NCBI RefSeq assembly: GCF_024281035.1
Contig: NZ_JAMXLH010000056.1
Location: 1 to 46,356, forward strand
DNA from: Paraburkholderia sp.
GTDB taxonomy: Bacteria; Pseudomonadota; Gammaproteobacteria; Burkholderiales; Burkholderiaceae
Length of the DNA stretch: 46,356 nucleotides
Direction of reading: 5' to 3'
Shown here: piece after piece, positions 24,515 through 32,512 of the stretch
Layout of the letters: each line of letters begins with the position of its first letter
How positions within the stretch are numbered: the first letter of the stretch is position 1
Notes under the pieces: generated by a model
The model's input: the letters and a program-made list of their open reading frames with translations, nothing else
Database searches by the model: none
What the model was told of the DNA's origin: nothing
Made by a program: the position numbers and the translations under genes

Positions 24515-25611
24515 TGCGCCGACGCATTCTGGGCGGCGTGGCCCAGATGCACCTTCACCGTCGCCGAGAGGCCGGGGCGCAGCACGCGTTCCGTGCCCTT
24601 CGGCACATCGAGCCGGATACGCACGGGAACGCGCTGCACGATCTTCGTGAAGTTGCCCGTGGCGTTCTCCGGCGGCAGCACGCTGAAGGTCGCGCCCGTC
24701 GCGGGCGCGAGGCTTTCAACGTGACCGTGCAGCGTGCCGCTGGCCGCGTCGAGCTCGACGTCGGCGCGGTCGCCCACCTGCATCTTTTTCAGCTGGTCTT
24801 CCTTGAAATTCGCGTCCACCCACAGATCGGCGGCGGGCACGACGGTCAGGAGCGGCGCGCCGACGTTCGCGAGCATGCCCGTGCGCGCCGTGCGATTGCC
24901 GATATAGCCGTCGACGGGCGCATAAATCGTCGTGTAACCGACGTTCAGCGCCGCGAGCCGCTGGGCCGCGACGGCGGTCGCGACGCGCGCCTGGGCGTCG
25001 GTCACCTGCGCGGCCAGCACATCGAGTTGGCGCTGCGCGGCCTGTACGGCGGCACCGCTGCTCGCCACCGAGGCCTGCGCCTTCGCGTAATCGGCGTTAG
25101 CCCGCTCGACCAGCTGATTCGACACGGCGTCGTCCTTCACGAGTTCGCGATAGCGTGTCTCGTCCTGCGCACTACGCGTGAGCTCCGCGTTCGATGCGCG
25201 CACTTGCGCCTGCTGCTGGTTGATGACGGCGGCCTGCAGCGTGCGGCGCGCCTCCAGTTCGGCGACCGCCGCGCGGGCGCTGTCCACTTCCGCGTTCGCC
25301 TGGGCGAGCTTCGCGTCGTAGTCGCGCGAATCGAGACGGATCAGCACCTGGCCTGCGTGCACGCGCTCGTTGTCCTGCACGAGGATTTCATTGACGAAAC
25401 CGCTCACGCGCGGCGCCATCACCGTGACGTTGCCGCCGACGTAGGCGTCGTCGGTCGTCTGCACGAAACGCAGCACGAACAACCAGTAGCCACCCGCTGC
25501 CGCGAGCACCAGCGCGACCGCGACGAGCGCCAGCGCCATCCAGGGCACCCGGCCCGGCTGGACGCGCACGGCGACCGGTTGGTCTGCAACGGAAGTGGAA
25601 GGACTCGACAT
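24511..25611 (-). CDS. EmrA/HlyD-type membrane fusion protein
   Basis: The 366-residue periplasmic adaptor has one membrane helix (about 25-46), a split biotinyl-lipoyl domain (VTVMAPRVSGFVNEILVQDN and YAPVDGYIGNRTARTGMLAN), and a coiled-coil hairpin between them (residues 95-215). The C-terminal beta barrel contains WVDANFKEDQLKKMQVGDRA, the EmrA signature. I chose ATG at 25611 with AGGTGA upstream; 32 in-frame codons further upstream are not conserved-looking. It is the first gene of the pump operon: adaptor, permease, duct. Confidence 0.94.
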   Translation of the reverse strand: MSSPSTSVADQPVAVRVQPGRVPWMALALVAVALVLAAAGGYWLFVLRFVQTTDDAYVGGNVTVMAPRVSGFVNEILVQDNERVHAGQVLIRLDSRDYDAKLAQANAEVDSARAAVAELEARRTLQAAVINQQQAQVRASNAELTRSAQDETRYRELVKDDAVSNQLVERANADYAKAQASVASSGAAVQAAQRQLDVLAAQVTDAQARVATAVAAQRLAALNVGYTTIYAPVDGYIGNRTARTGMLANVGAPLLTVVPAADLWVDANFKEDQLKKMQVGDRADVELDAASGTLHGHVESLAPATGATFSVLPPENATGNFTKIVQRVPVRIRLDVPKGTERVLRPGLSATVKVHLGHAAQNASAQ

Positions 25612-25876
25612 GACGCTCACCTGTGTATATGCACTTCTTGAGACAAAAAAAACGCCGCTATACGACCGGACGCGATGGTTGCACATTGCGGCACGATGAA
25701 ACTGCATGGCTCAGATGGCGAGCGCGCGGGCGAACGGCTAAGCAGTCATCGTGTTCGGGAAGCCGCAGAAATGCGTTAGTGTGCATACGCACAGATTAGC
25801 GGGCACGGCGCCCCGCCACAATCGCCAGGCGCGACATCACAGTGTGAACGCGCCGGCAATAATGACCCTCAACCCT

Positions 25877-26812
25877 TCAATTGTCTTTCAATGTGACTGG
25901 CGCGGATTCAGGGTGCCCGACATCGTCGAAGAACGCGGTGACGTGGTCGATGAACGCGCGCACCTTCGCAGGCAGCAGCGTGCGCGTCGTGTAGGCAAGG
26001 CGGATTTCGATCTGCGCGTCGACGATGGGAAAGTCGTCGAGCACCGTGACGAGCCGGCCCGACTCAAGCTCGGCGCGGACGAGCCCGAGCGGCAGCACAC
26101 CGATGCCGAACCCCTCCAGCACCATCTCGCGGTTGAACGCCGGGTTGTTCGACGCAACTTCATGCTTGAGCTGCACGACCACATCCTCGTTGCCCGCGCG
26201 AAAGGTGATCGCCGGTTTGCGCAGCGAGGGCGGCATCGTCACGAATATGTGCTGCTCCAGATCGGACGGATGCGTGGGCACGTTGCGCGCGGCCAGATAG
26301 CCCGGCGTCGTCACGAGCGCGAGCGGAATGCGTTCGAGCAGGCGCGTCACGGTCGTGTCGTTGTTGAGCATGAACGGCAGCACGAGGCCGAGATCGAAGC
26401 CGTCCGCGACGAGATCGACGGGACGTTCGGTCAGCGTCACGTCGAGACTCACCTTCGGATGCGCGTGCTTGAAGCTGGAGACGAGCGGCACGAGCCGGCT
26501 CACCATTGCCGTGGTGTGCGCAACGAGCCGCAGCACGCCTTCCGCCTCGCGCGTCTGCTCGGAGGCGACCGCCTCCAGCGCATCGAGGTCGTCCAGCACG
26601 CGGCAGCAGCCGTCGTAGAAGCGCTCAGCGGCTTCGGTAAGCGAGATGGCCCGGGTCGTGCGGTGAAAGAGGCGGCTGCCGAGGCGTTTTTCGAGCCGCG
26701 CAATCGTACGCGACACGACCGGCGTCGTGACCCCGTGCATGTCGGCGGCACGCGTAAAGCTGCGCGCCTCGACGACGGAGCGGAAGATGCGCAGGCTGTC
26801 GATATAGTCCAT
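25877..26812 (-). CDS. LysR-family transcriptional regulator
   Basis: The 311-residue protein opens MDYIDSLRIFRSVVEARSFT with a typical LysR helix-turn-helix (ADMHGVTTPVVSRTIARLEK, LGSRLFHRTTRAISLTEAAE). An effector-binding domain follows (EGVLRLVAHTTAMVSRLVPL, GFDLGLVLPFM). It belongs to the CrgA/AaeR-like branch common beside efflux genes. It lies 265 bases upstream of the EmrA-type gene on the same strand rather than divergent from it, so control of the pump is plausible but not shown. An in-frame ATG at 26866 lacks family similarity. Confidence 0.92.
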   Translation of the reverse strand: MDYIDSLRIFRSVVEARSFTRAADMHGVTTPVVSRTIARLEKRLGSRLFHRTTRAISLTEAAERFYDGCCRVLDDLDALEAVASEQTREAEGVLRLVAHTTAMVSRLVPLVSSFKHAHPKVSLDVTLTERPVDLVADGFDLGLVLPFMLNNDTTVTRLLERIPLALVTTPGYLAARNVPTHPSDLEQHIFVTMPPSLRKPAITFRAGNEDVVVQLKHEVASNNPAFNREMVLEGFGIGVLPLGLVRAELESGRLVTVLDDFPIVDAQIEIRLAYTTRTLLPAKVRAFIDHVTAFFDDVGHPESAPVTLKDN

Positions 26813-27058
26813 GGCGTGATGGCAAGTGGAAATCCGGCCACAAGAGCCGGAATCGGGCGCCCGCATGTCTCGTCCACATGCGAACAGGCCCTAGCTTAGC
26901 GCCACCCGGGCCCACTTGTCCTGGGGCGGCCGCGCCAGGGAAACCCCTCGTCGACCGCCGCCGGAAACCACGCCCTCAGTTGCCTACCCTTGCCTGCACA
27001 ACCGTCTCATCGGCACGGCCCGCCCGCGCGCCTGCGCTGCGCGGGCGGCCGCCCGAAT

Positions 27059-27106
27059 CGGCCCGCAAATCAGCCCGCCAGTCAGCCCGCAAATCAGCCC
27101 GCGAGC
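27059..27106. repeat. 12-bp tandem repeat across the cheY stop
   Basis: Four units close to CAGCCCGCAAAT. In the cheY reading sense each unit repeats the last codons and stop (xLAG-stop), so the gene end itself has been copied in tandem. The rest of the gap to 26813 holds no visible gene. Confidence 0.8.
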
Positions 27107-27459
27107 TTGCGGAACGTCTCCAGCACGGCGTCGCCCTTGAACGGCTTCACGATCCAGCCGCGCACGCCCGCCGCCTTGCCGCGCTCCTTCATCGCCGGGC
27201 TGCTCTCCGTCGTGAGCATCACCACGTTGACCGCCGTGTTCGCGAGCTCGCTGCGGATTTTCTCGACCATCGTGAGGCCGTCCATGTTCGGCATGTTCAC
27301 GTCGCTCACCACGAGCTTCACGCCCGGATTCGCGCGCACCTTCGCGAGGCCGTCCTTGCCGTCCACCGCGGTGTCCACGTCGAGTCCGTTCTTGCGCAGA
27401 AAACCTGCCACTTCGTCGCGCACCGTGCTCGAATCGTCCACCACCAGAATTTTCGCCAT
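27094..27459 (-). CDS. CheY-like single-domain response regulator
   Basis: The 121-residue receiver domain has the acidic pair in ILVVDDSSTVRDEV, the phosphoacceptor Asp in LVVSDVNMPNMDG (about residue 54), the conserved Thr in VVMLTTESSPAMKERG, and the Lys in GWIVKPFKGD. Nothing follows the receiver, so like CheY it signals by docking to a partner. It is the last gene of the chemosensory operon and starts 37 bases after the CheX-like gene. The tandem repeat at its stop leaves the product intact. Confidence 0.94.
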   Translation of the reverse strand: MAKILVVDDSSTVRDEVAGFLRKNGLDVDTAVDGKDGLAKVRANPGVKLVVSDVNMPNMDGLTMVEKIRSELANTAVNVVMLTTESSPAMKERGKAAGVRGWIVKPFKGDAVLETFRKLAG

Positions 27460-27496
27460 TTTGTTTTCCTCTGCGTCGTGCCCGACGCCTCCTTCG

Positions 27497-28480
27497 TCAA
27501 AACAATTCCAGCTCGCCTGCGTCCTGTGCGCACGGATTCGCGCTGGCCGTCGCTGCCCTTTGAAGCGTTTCGTCGAACGCCTCGGGCGACCACCCGAGGC
27601 TGAACACGAAACGCTGGTCGATCGTCACTTCGTGCCCCGTGCCGCGCCGGGCGAGCCGGTACTTGATGCACAGCTGCGGGTTATCCGAACCGAACGACAG
27701 GTAACGCCGCCGGTGATTGATGAGCAGCGGCACCTGCACTTGCGTCCCCACGGCGGCGAGCGCCTGCACGTCGCCCAGATAGCGATTGCGAAACGCGCCC
27801 CAGATCAGGTTCGTCAATTCGCCGAGCACGCTGTTCATCTCGCGAAAATCCGTCGCCGCTTCGCGGCCCGCGCGCGGCGGCAGCAAGCCGAGAAGCGGCG
27901 CCTCCTCTGCCTGCATCAGCAGATAGCCGCGGCACCACGCCGTCTCCAGCGGAATCAGGCTGAACACCTCGCCGAAGATGATGCGGTCACGCACGATGCT
28001 CGGCGCTTCCCAGCTCACGTCGACGTCGCCGAACACATGGTGCAGGCGCTCCGCCGTCATTTCCGTGATGCCGCGCACGAGTGCATCCGGGTAGTCCTGC
28101 GTGAATACGCACGCATCGAGCGCCGCGCGCAGCGACGCCGGATCGCTGTGTGCCCACGCGGCGCGCGATGCGCGCTGCAACGCGTCAGGCAAGCCGTCGA
28201 GCGTCGGCTGCGACGCCCGGCGCACGATGATCGGCAATTCGGGACGCGCGGCGTCGAGGCTCGCGGCTATGGCCGCGCTCGCTTCGAGCGACCCGCCAAA
28301 GTCTTCACTGAGCAGCACGCCGCCCAGATCGCTATGGGCGCGCAGCGCACCGGCCAGCGCGTCGCGGCGCACCGGCACGCCCACGAGATTGTGGTCTTCG
28401 CAAAAGCGGCCCAGCGCATCCGCGCAATCCGTGTCGCTTTCCAGCAGCAACACCTTGCTGACCGGTTTGTTCGAGTCCAT
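27497..28480 (-). CDS. Pseudo-receiver plus CheX/CheC-type phosphatase
   Basis: The 327-residue protein starts at ATG 28480. Residues 8-115 look like a receiver domain that has lost its chemistry: the acidic pair reads LLESDTD and the phosphoacceptor strand reads GGVLLSEDFGG. Residues 125-300 are CheX-like, with the catalytic helix GELTNLIWGAFRNRY providing the Glu-x2-Asn pair used by CheC/CheX/FliY to hydrolyse CheY-P. The protein ends DAGELELF, closely matching the end of the neighbouring phosphatase. It probably dephosphorylates the adjacent CheY, with the pseudo-receiver as a docking or regulatory part. Confidence 0.8.
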   Translation of the reverse strand: MDSNKPVSKVLLLESDTDCADALGRFCEDHNLVGVPVRRDALAGALRAHSDLGGVLLSEDFGGSLEASAAIAASLDAARPELPIIVRRASQPTLDGLPDALQRASRAAWAHSDPASLRAALDACVFTQDYPDALVRGITEMTAERLHHVFGDVDVSWEAPSIVRDRIIFGEVFSLIPLETAWCRGYLLMQAEEAPLLGLLPPRAGREAATDFREMNSVLGELTNLIWGAFRNRYLGDVQALAAVGTQVQVPLLINHRRRYLSFGSDNPQLCIKYRLARRGTGHEVTIDQRFVFSLGWSPEAFDETLQRAATASANPCAQDAGELELF

Positions 28481-28614
28481 GCGTGTTCTTCCTGCGTCCT
28501 GCAACTGCGCGTTGCGTATTGCGTATTACGTATTGCGCCTTGCCCGTTGCCGTGTGATTGCCTGAATAACGTTTCGATGCTGCTTTGTGGCTGTACTGTT
28601 GCTGCGTCTTGATG

Positions 28615-28632
28615 GCCGCGTTCGCTCGCGGC
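28615..28632 (-). other. Intercistronic hairpin between the two phosphatase genes
   Basis: GCCGCG and CGCGGC form a perfect 6-bp stem immediately past the stop at 28634. Further on, toward 28505, short ACGCAAT-type tandem repeats fill the 153-base gap. There is no T-tract. It may attenuate expression of the two distal genes. Confidence 0.45.
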
Positions 28633-28633
28633 T

Positions 28634-29164
28634 TTAAAACATTTCGAGTTCGCCCGAACTTTCGCAGGACGCTTCCTGATCCGCCGCGACGAAATCCAGC
28701 GGCGTCTTCGAACACACACACAGCGTCGCGCCCAGCCGCACGCTTGCGTCGAGCGTCAGCGCATGTGACGAGAGATAGTTGGGTTTCAGCTCCTGCAGAT
28801 ACGGCAGACACCCGCCGCTCAGCACATAGGGCGTCGACATGCCGAGATCCGGGAAATGCTCCACCAGTTGCTGGTTCATGGCTCCGCAGCAGAGATTGCC
28901 GAACTCCATGAACGTTTCCGCTAGCGTGCGCTGCGCGTCGCCCACGTAGTACCGGCGCGTCGCTTCGTCGTCGTTGAAGTGCAGCAGCAACAGCAGGCGA
29001 AACTGCATCGACGAGATCGTCAGTGCGACCACCTGCGCGCCCTGCGGCGTGTCGCCCGCGTGAGGCACGATCTCGCAGGCATGCTGCGCGTCGGCCACGA
29101 GGCGCGTGCGCGCCGCCGCGAAAAAAATGCGGTCGATGCTGTCCTTCGCGCGCTCGCCAATCAT
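28634..29164 (-). CDS. CheX/CheC-type phosphatase, stand-alone
   Basis: The 176-residue protein has one CheC/CheX-like fold with catalytic helix MEFGNLCCGAMNQQL (Glu-x2-Asn) near residues 86-100. A second conserved-looking segment, GMSTPYVLSGGCLPYL, is followed by strands to the end. The C-terminus is SSGELEMF, almost the same as GELELF of the next protein. It overlaps the MCP stop by four bases (ATGA), so the two are translationally coupled. The role is inferred as removing phosphate from the operon's CheY. Confidence 0.75.
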   Translation of the reverse strand: MIGERAKDSIDRIFFAAARTRLVADAQHACEIVPHAGDTPQGAQVVALTISSMQFRLLLLLHFNDDEATRRYYVGDAQRTLAETFMEFGNLCCGAMNQQLVEHFPDLGMSTPYVLSGGCLPYLQELKPNYLSSHALTLDASVRLGATLCVCSKTPLDFVAADQEASCESSGELEMF

Positions 29165-29907
29165 GCCAGCGCCTCGGCATGCGCTTCGTCAAGTTGCGCG
29201 CGCAATTGGGTCGACAGCGATTCGACGCTCGCGAGCGACGCCGCAATCATCTTGCCGCCCGCCTGAATGTCCTGGAATGTCGCGGCCGTGACGAGGTCGT
29301 TGCGGTGCAGGCTGTCGCGATAGCTCTTGGAGAGTTCCTGCGAGCGCGTCGCCAGCGCGCGCACCTCGCCCGCCACGATCGAGAAGCCGCGGCCCGCCGC
29401 GCCCGCGCGCGCAGCTTCGATGGATGCGTTGAGCGACACGATCAGCACGTGGCTCACGATCGACGACAGCTCCTGGTTCTTCTGGTGCATGTCGTGGTTC
29501 TGCGCCATCAGCGAGATCATCTGCTCGTGCCAGCGCTCGAATGTCGCCGACATATGCCGCAGACGCGCGGCTTCATCGGCGATGCCCGCCGCGCGTTGCT
29601 GCGCAGCCTCGCACCGTGCGCGCTCGGCGTAGAGTGCTGCGTCGAGCGCGTCTGCCGCCGACTTGCGCTGCGCCAGTTCGGCGCGCAGCGCGTCGTTCTG
29701 CGCCGCAAGCGTGTCGATTTCGTGCGCGCATGCTCCGAGCCGCTCGTTCGCGTGCGCCTCGGCCCTGGCGAGCGCGGCGGCGTGCGCGGCGTCCTGCGCT
29801 TCGCCCTCGCGCCGCCAGCGTGCGCGCGCGCGCAAGTGCACGCCGAGGACGGCGAGCGCCATGAGCACGGCGAGCGCCGCGCCTCCCATCAGAATCGGCA
29901 GAACCAC
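29161..29907 (-). CDS. Short methyl-accepting chemotaxis-type signalling protein without sensor
   Basis: The 248-residue protein has one N-terminal membrane helix (residues 4-24), a long coiled coil (35-130), and an MCP signalling tip: IVSLNASIEAARAGAAGRGF then SIVAGEVRALATRSQELSKS near 150-195. There is no periplasmic ligand domain and no HAMP, and the returning coiled-coil limb is short. Most MCPs exceed 500 residues. It must receive its input from elsewhere, perhaps from the kinase encoded 18 bases upstream, which has its own periplasmic domain. Confidence 0.88.
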   Translation of the reverse strand: MVLPILMGGAALAVLMALAVLGVHLRARARWRREGEAQDAAHAAALARAEAHANERLGACAHEIDTLAAQNDALRAELAQRKSAADALDAALYAERARCEAAQQRAAGIADEAARLRHMSATFERWHEQMISLMAQNHDMHQKNQELSSIVSHVLIVSLNASIEAARAGAAGRGFSIVAGEVRALATRSQELSKSYRDSLHRNDLVTAATFQDIQAGGKMIAASLASVESLSTQLRAQLDEAHAEALA

Positions 29908-29925
29908 TGCAACCCCCGAAATACG

Positions 29926-32286
29926 CTAGTCCGCCAGCGCCTGCGCGCGCACCGCCCGATCCGCTCCGGCAGCGGCCACCGCCCACTCCTGCGGCAAATA
30001 CACGATCGTCTCGAAGTGTCGATAGTCCGCGCCGTCGTTGCTATCCGTGAAGCGCAACTCGATGCGCCCGCCTGCGCGTTCGAGGAAAGCGCGCACCGCA
30101 TCCATGCCCACGCCGCGCCCCGACACGGAAGTCACGCTCTGGGCGGTCGAAAAGCCCACGCGGAAGATGAAGTCTGCAATCGTCTCGTCGGTAGCGGCTT
30201 CGCCGTCGGCAAGCCAGCCGCGCTCCACGGCGATGCCGCGAATGCGCGCGAGTGCAAGACCGCGGCCATCGTCGGCGAGGGTCATCTGCAGCGCACCGCC
30301 CGTCACGTCGACTTCGATGGCGATGTGACCTGCGTCGGTCTTGCCTTGCTCGCGGCGCTGCGCCGGTATTTCGATGCCGTGGTCGAGCGCGTTGCGCAGC
30401 AGGTGCGTGAACACGTCCTTCACGGTCGAGGTAATTTCGCTGCGCAGACGCAAGCCGTTGTCGTCGACACGCACGACCGGTGCAGCCTTGTCGAGTTCGG
30501 CTGCCAGCGACGGCAGCGAGCCGAGCACGCCCGCGAGCGCATCGGCCATCGTCTCGGTGCCGATGCTGCCCAGCATGCCGCGCAGCGTCTCGCGCATCGC
30601 GCGCAGCGAAACGAGATCGTCTTCATTGGCGGCGTCGATCGTGCGCAGCGCCGTTTCGATCTGCCCGCGCGCCACGCTCACGCTGCCGTCGCCACCCGTG
30701 ATGCGCGTGCCGCGGCCAAGGCTCACTTCGTTGATCGTCGCGTAGTGTTCGAGCGACGCCTTCACGCGTTCGAGGTCGTCGATGAGCGCCTGCTGGTCCC
30801 ACTCGTGATCGGTGTCTTCGCGACGCAGCGCGTCGTAGCGCTGCTCGACCTCGTGCACGACGCCGGTGAGATGCTGCAGGCTGTAAGTGCGCGCATTGCC
30901 CTTCACCGTGTGCATGTTGCGGAACAGCGCTGCGATGGCGGCCATGTCGGCGCAGTCGTGCTGACGAATGATGCGCTCGTTTTCGTGGATGAAGCCCTTC
31001 GAGCTTTGCACGAACTGATGGAACTTCTCTTCGCTCACCGCGAGAATTTCGCCGATCATCTGCAGGCGGCGCTTCTGTTCGCCCGCTTCGGCGGCAAGCT
31101 CGCGCAGTTCGGTCACGTCGCGCACGCACAGCATCAGGCGCACGACCACGTCGTTTTCGTCCGTGATCGCCGACCAGCTCAGGTCGAGCACCTTCTCGCG
31201 GCCATCGGGCATGCTGCGCGTAATTTCATTCACGAGCAGATGCTGGTTGAACCCGAAGTTCACGCTGTCCTCGCCGAGGCACGCGTCGACTGCGGCACTG
31301 ACTTGCGCGATCGTGTCGGCATCGAGATTCGTGTGCGTGAACACGAGATCCATCAGCCCACGCCCGGCGATCTCGTCCGTTTCGAAAATCGCTTCCAGAT
31401 ACGCCGAGTACTCGTTGTGAATGGTTGCGCCTTCCACAACGGTGAGAATGCCCTGCTGCATGTTCTGCAGCATCGCCTGAATGTCGGCGGTCTTGCGCTT
31501 GAGCTGCGCGGAGCTCTGCTGAATCTTTTCGATCATGCCGTTGAACGCGACGATCGAACGGCCGATTTCATCCATGCGGCCCACCGGCACGCGCCGCGTG
31601 AAGTCCTGATGCGACGCGATCTCGCTCATCATCTCCTGCATGCGCGAGAGCGGGCGCGTGATCTGGCGATACAGCAGGAGGCCAATTACGGTGAGCAGCA
31701 ACACGGCGCCGCCCGTCACGCCGGCAATGGCGCTCGTCGTGGTATCGAGCGTGCTGTTCAGCGCACGAATGGCGTCGTCTTTCTGGCGATTCTTCTCGAC
31801 GCGCATCGTCGTGACGATGCCCTCAAGTTCGTCGCGGTATTCCGCGACGTTCGCGAAGAGATACGCTTGCGCAAGTTCGTTCTTGCCCGCGGCCTTCATT
31901 TTCGCGGTGTCGTCGATCGCGGCGAAATAATTGGTCAGGCTCTCTTGCCCCTGCGCGACGAGGCCGTCCTGGGCGTGGCTCGCCGCAGCCTTGCGTTGCA
32001 CTTCGAGTGCGGTGCGCAGCGCGGCTTCCTTCGTTTTAAGCTCATCTTGCGCCTGCGTAACCATGTTTGCGTCCGGCGCATAGACGAGCGTCATGGTCGC
32101 AAGCTGGACGTCTTTCACGAGTGAAACGAGATCGGAGGAAGCCAGTGCGCTCGGCACGACGCCTTGCGTAACCTGGCGGACATCGGCGGCGCTGCGACGT
32201 GTCTGATAGACCGCGAAGCCGCCGATAGCGGACAACGCAACGAACATCAGCACGATGAGCAGGGTGATACGGTGACGAATGGTCAT
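29926..32286 (-). CDS. Membrane CheA-like histidine kinase with HPt and no CheW-like domain
   Basis: The 786-residue protein has two membrane helices (about 9-27 and 190-211) around a 4-helix-bundle periplasmic sensor. A HAMP domain (about 212-265), a PAS-like region (270-400, ending LMLCVRDVTELRELA) and an HPt domain with phosphorylatable His459 in MHTVKGNARTYS follow. A CheA-type ATPase domain closes the protein: HLLRNALDHGIE near 630, DDGRGL near 672, GRGVGMDAV near 725. It ends shortly after the ATPase, so the P5/CheW-like receptor-coupling domain of CheA is missing, and I see no obvious dimerisation domain. It seems to merge receptor and kinase in one chain. It is the first gene of the operon. 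Confidence 0.88.
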   Translation of the reverse strand: MTIRHRITLLIVLMFVALSAIGGFAVYQTRRSAADVRQVTQGVVPSALASSDLVSLVKDVQLATMTLVYAPDANMVTQAQDELKTKEAALRTALEVQRKAAASHAQDGLVAQGQESLTNYFAAIDDTAKMKAAGKNELAQAYLFANVAEYRDELEGIVTTMRVEKNRQKDDAIRALNSTLDTTTSAIAGVTGGAVLLLTVIGLLLYRQITRPLSRMQEMMSEIASHQDFTRRVPVGRMDEIGRSIVAFNGMIEKIQQSSAQLKRKTADIQAMLQNMQQGILTVVEGATIHNEYSAYLEAIFETDEIAGRGLMDLVFTHTNLDADTIAQVSAAVDACLGEDSVNFGFNQHLLVNEITRSMPDGREKVLDLSWSAITDENDVVVRLMLCVRDVTELRELAAEAGEQKRRLQMIGEILAVSEEKFHQFVQSSKGFIHENERIIRQHDCADMAAIAALFRNMHTVKGNARTYSLQHLTGVVHEVEQRYDALRREDTDHEWDQQALIDDLERVKASLEHYATINEVSLGRGTRITGGDGSVSVARGQIETALRTIDAANEDDLVSLRAMRETLRGMLGSIGTETMADALAGVLGSLPSLAAELDKAAPVVRVDDNGLRLRSEITSTVKDVFTHLLRNALDHGIEIPAQRREQGKTDAGHIAIEVDVTGGALQMTLADDGRGLALARIRGIAVERGWLADGEAATDETIADFIFRVGFSTAQSVTSVSGRGVGMDAVRAFLERAGGRIELRFTDSNDGADYRHFETIVYLPQEWAVAAAGADRAVRAQALAD

Positions 32287-32326
32287 GGTCGAAATCCCCG
32301 GGCGTTGCCGTATCGGTCACGCTATG

Positions 32327-32462
32327 GTTGCGCAACTCATGACACGGTGGCCAAATATTCGAGCGTGGATTATCGCGGCGAGCATGTGACATGCATGTGA
32401 CGTTCATAATGATGCACGTTCGAATGCTGAGATCGCGCAACGTTCGTCGATTGTTGCGCAAC
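32327..32462. promoter_or_regulatory. Two GTTGCGCAAC palindromes in the kinase/AraC divergent promoter
   Basis: GTTGCGCAAC occurs at 32327-32336 and 32453-32462, 126 bases apart, close to 12 helical turns. Further half-sites GCGCAAC (near 32435) and GTTGCG (near 32500) lie in the same 226-base gap, as does a palindrome ACATGCATGT near 32389. The arrangement suggests a dimeric regulator binding cooperatively. The adjacent AraC protein is one candidate, though AraC proteins normally prefer direct repeats. Confidence 0.5.
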
Positions 32463-32512
32463 AGCGGGGTGCAAAAAAGCGGTATGCGCAGGCGCACTGG
32501 CGTTGCGATAAC

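Noticed and set aside
29023..32124. 1033-codon plus-strand open frame
   Set aside because: It runs antisense through the MCP and kinase genes, with no domains and shadow-like composition.
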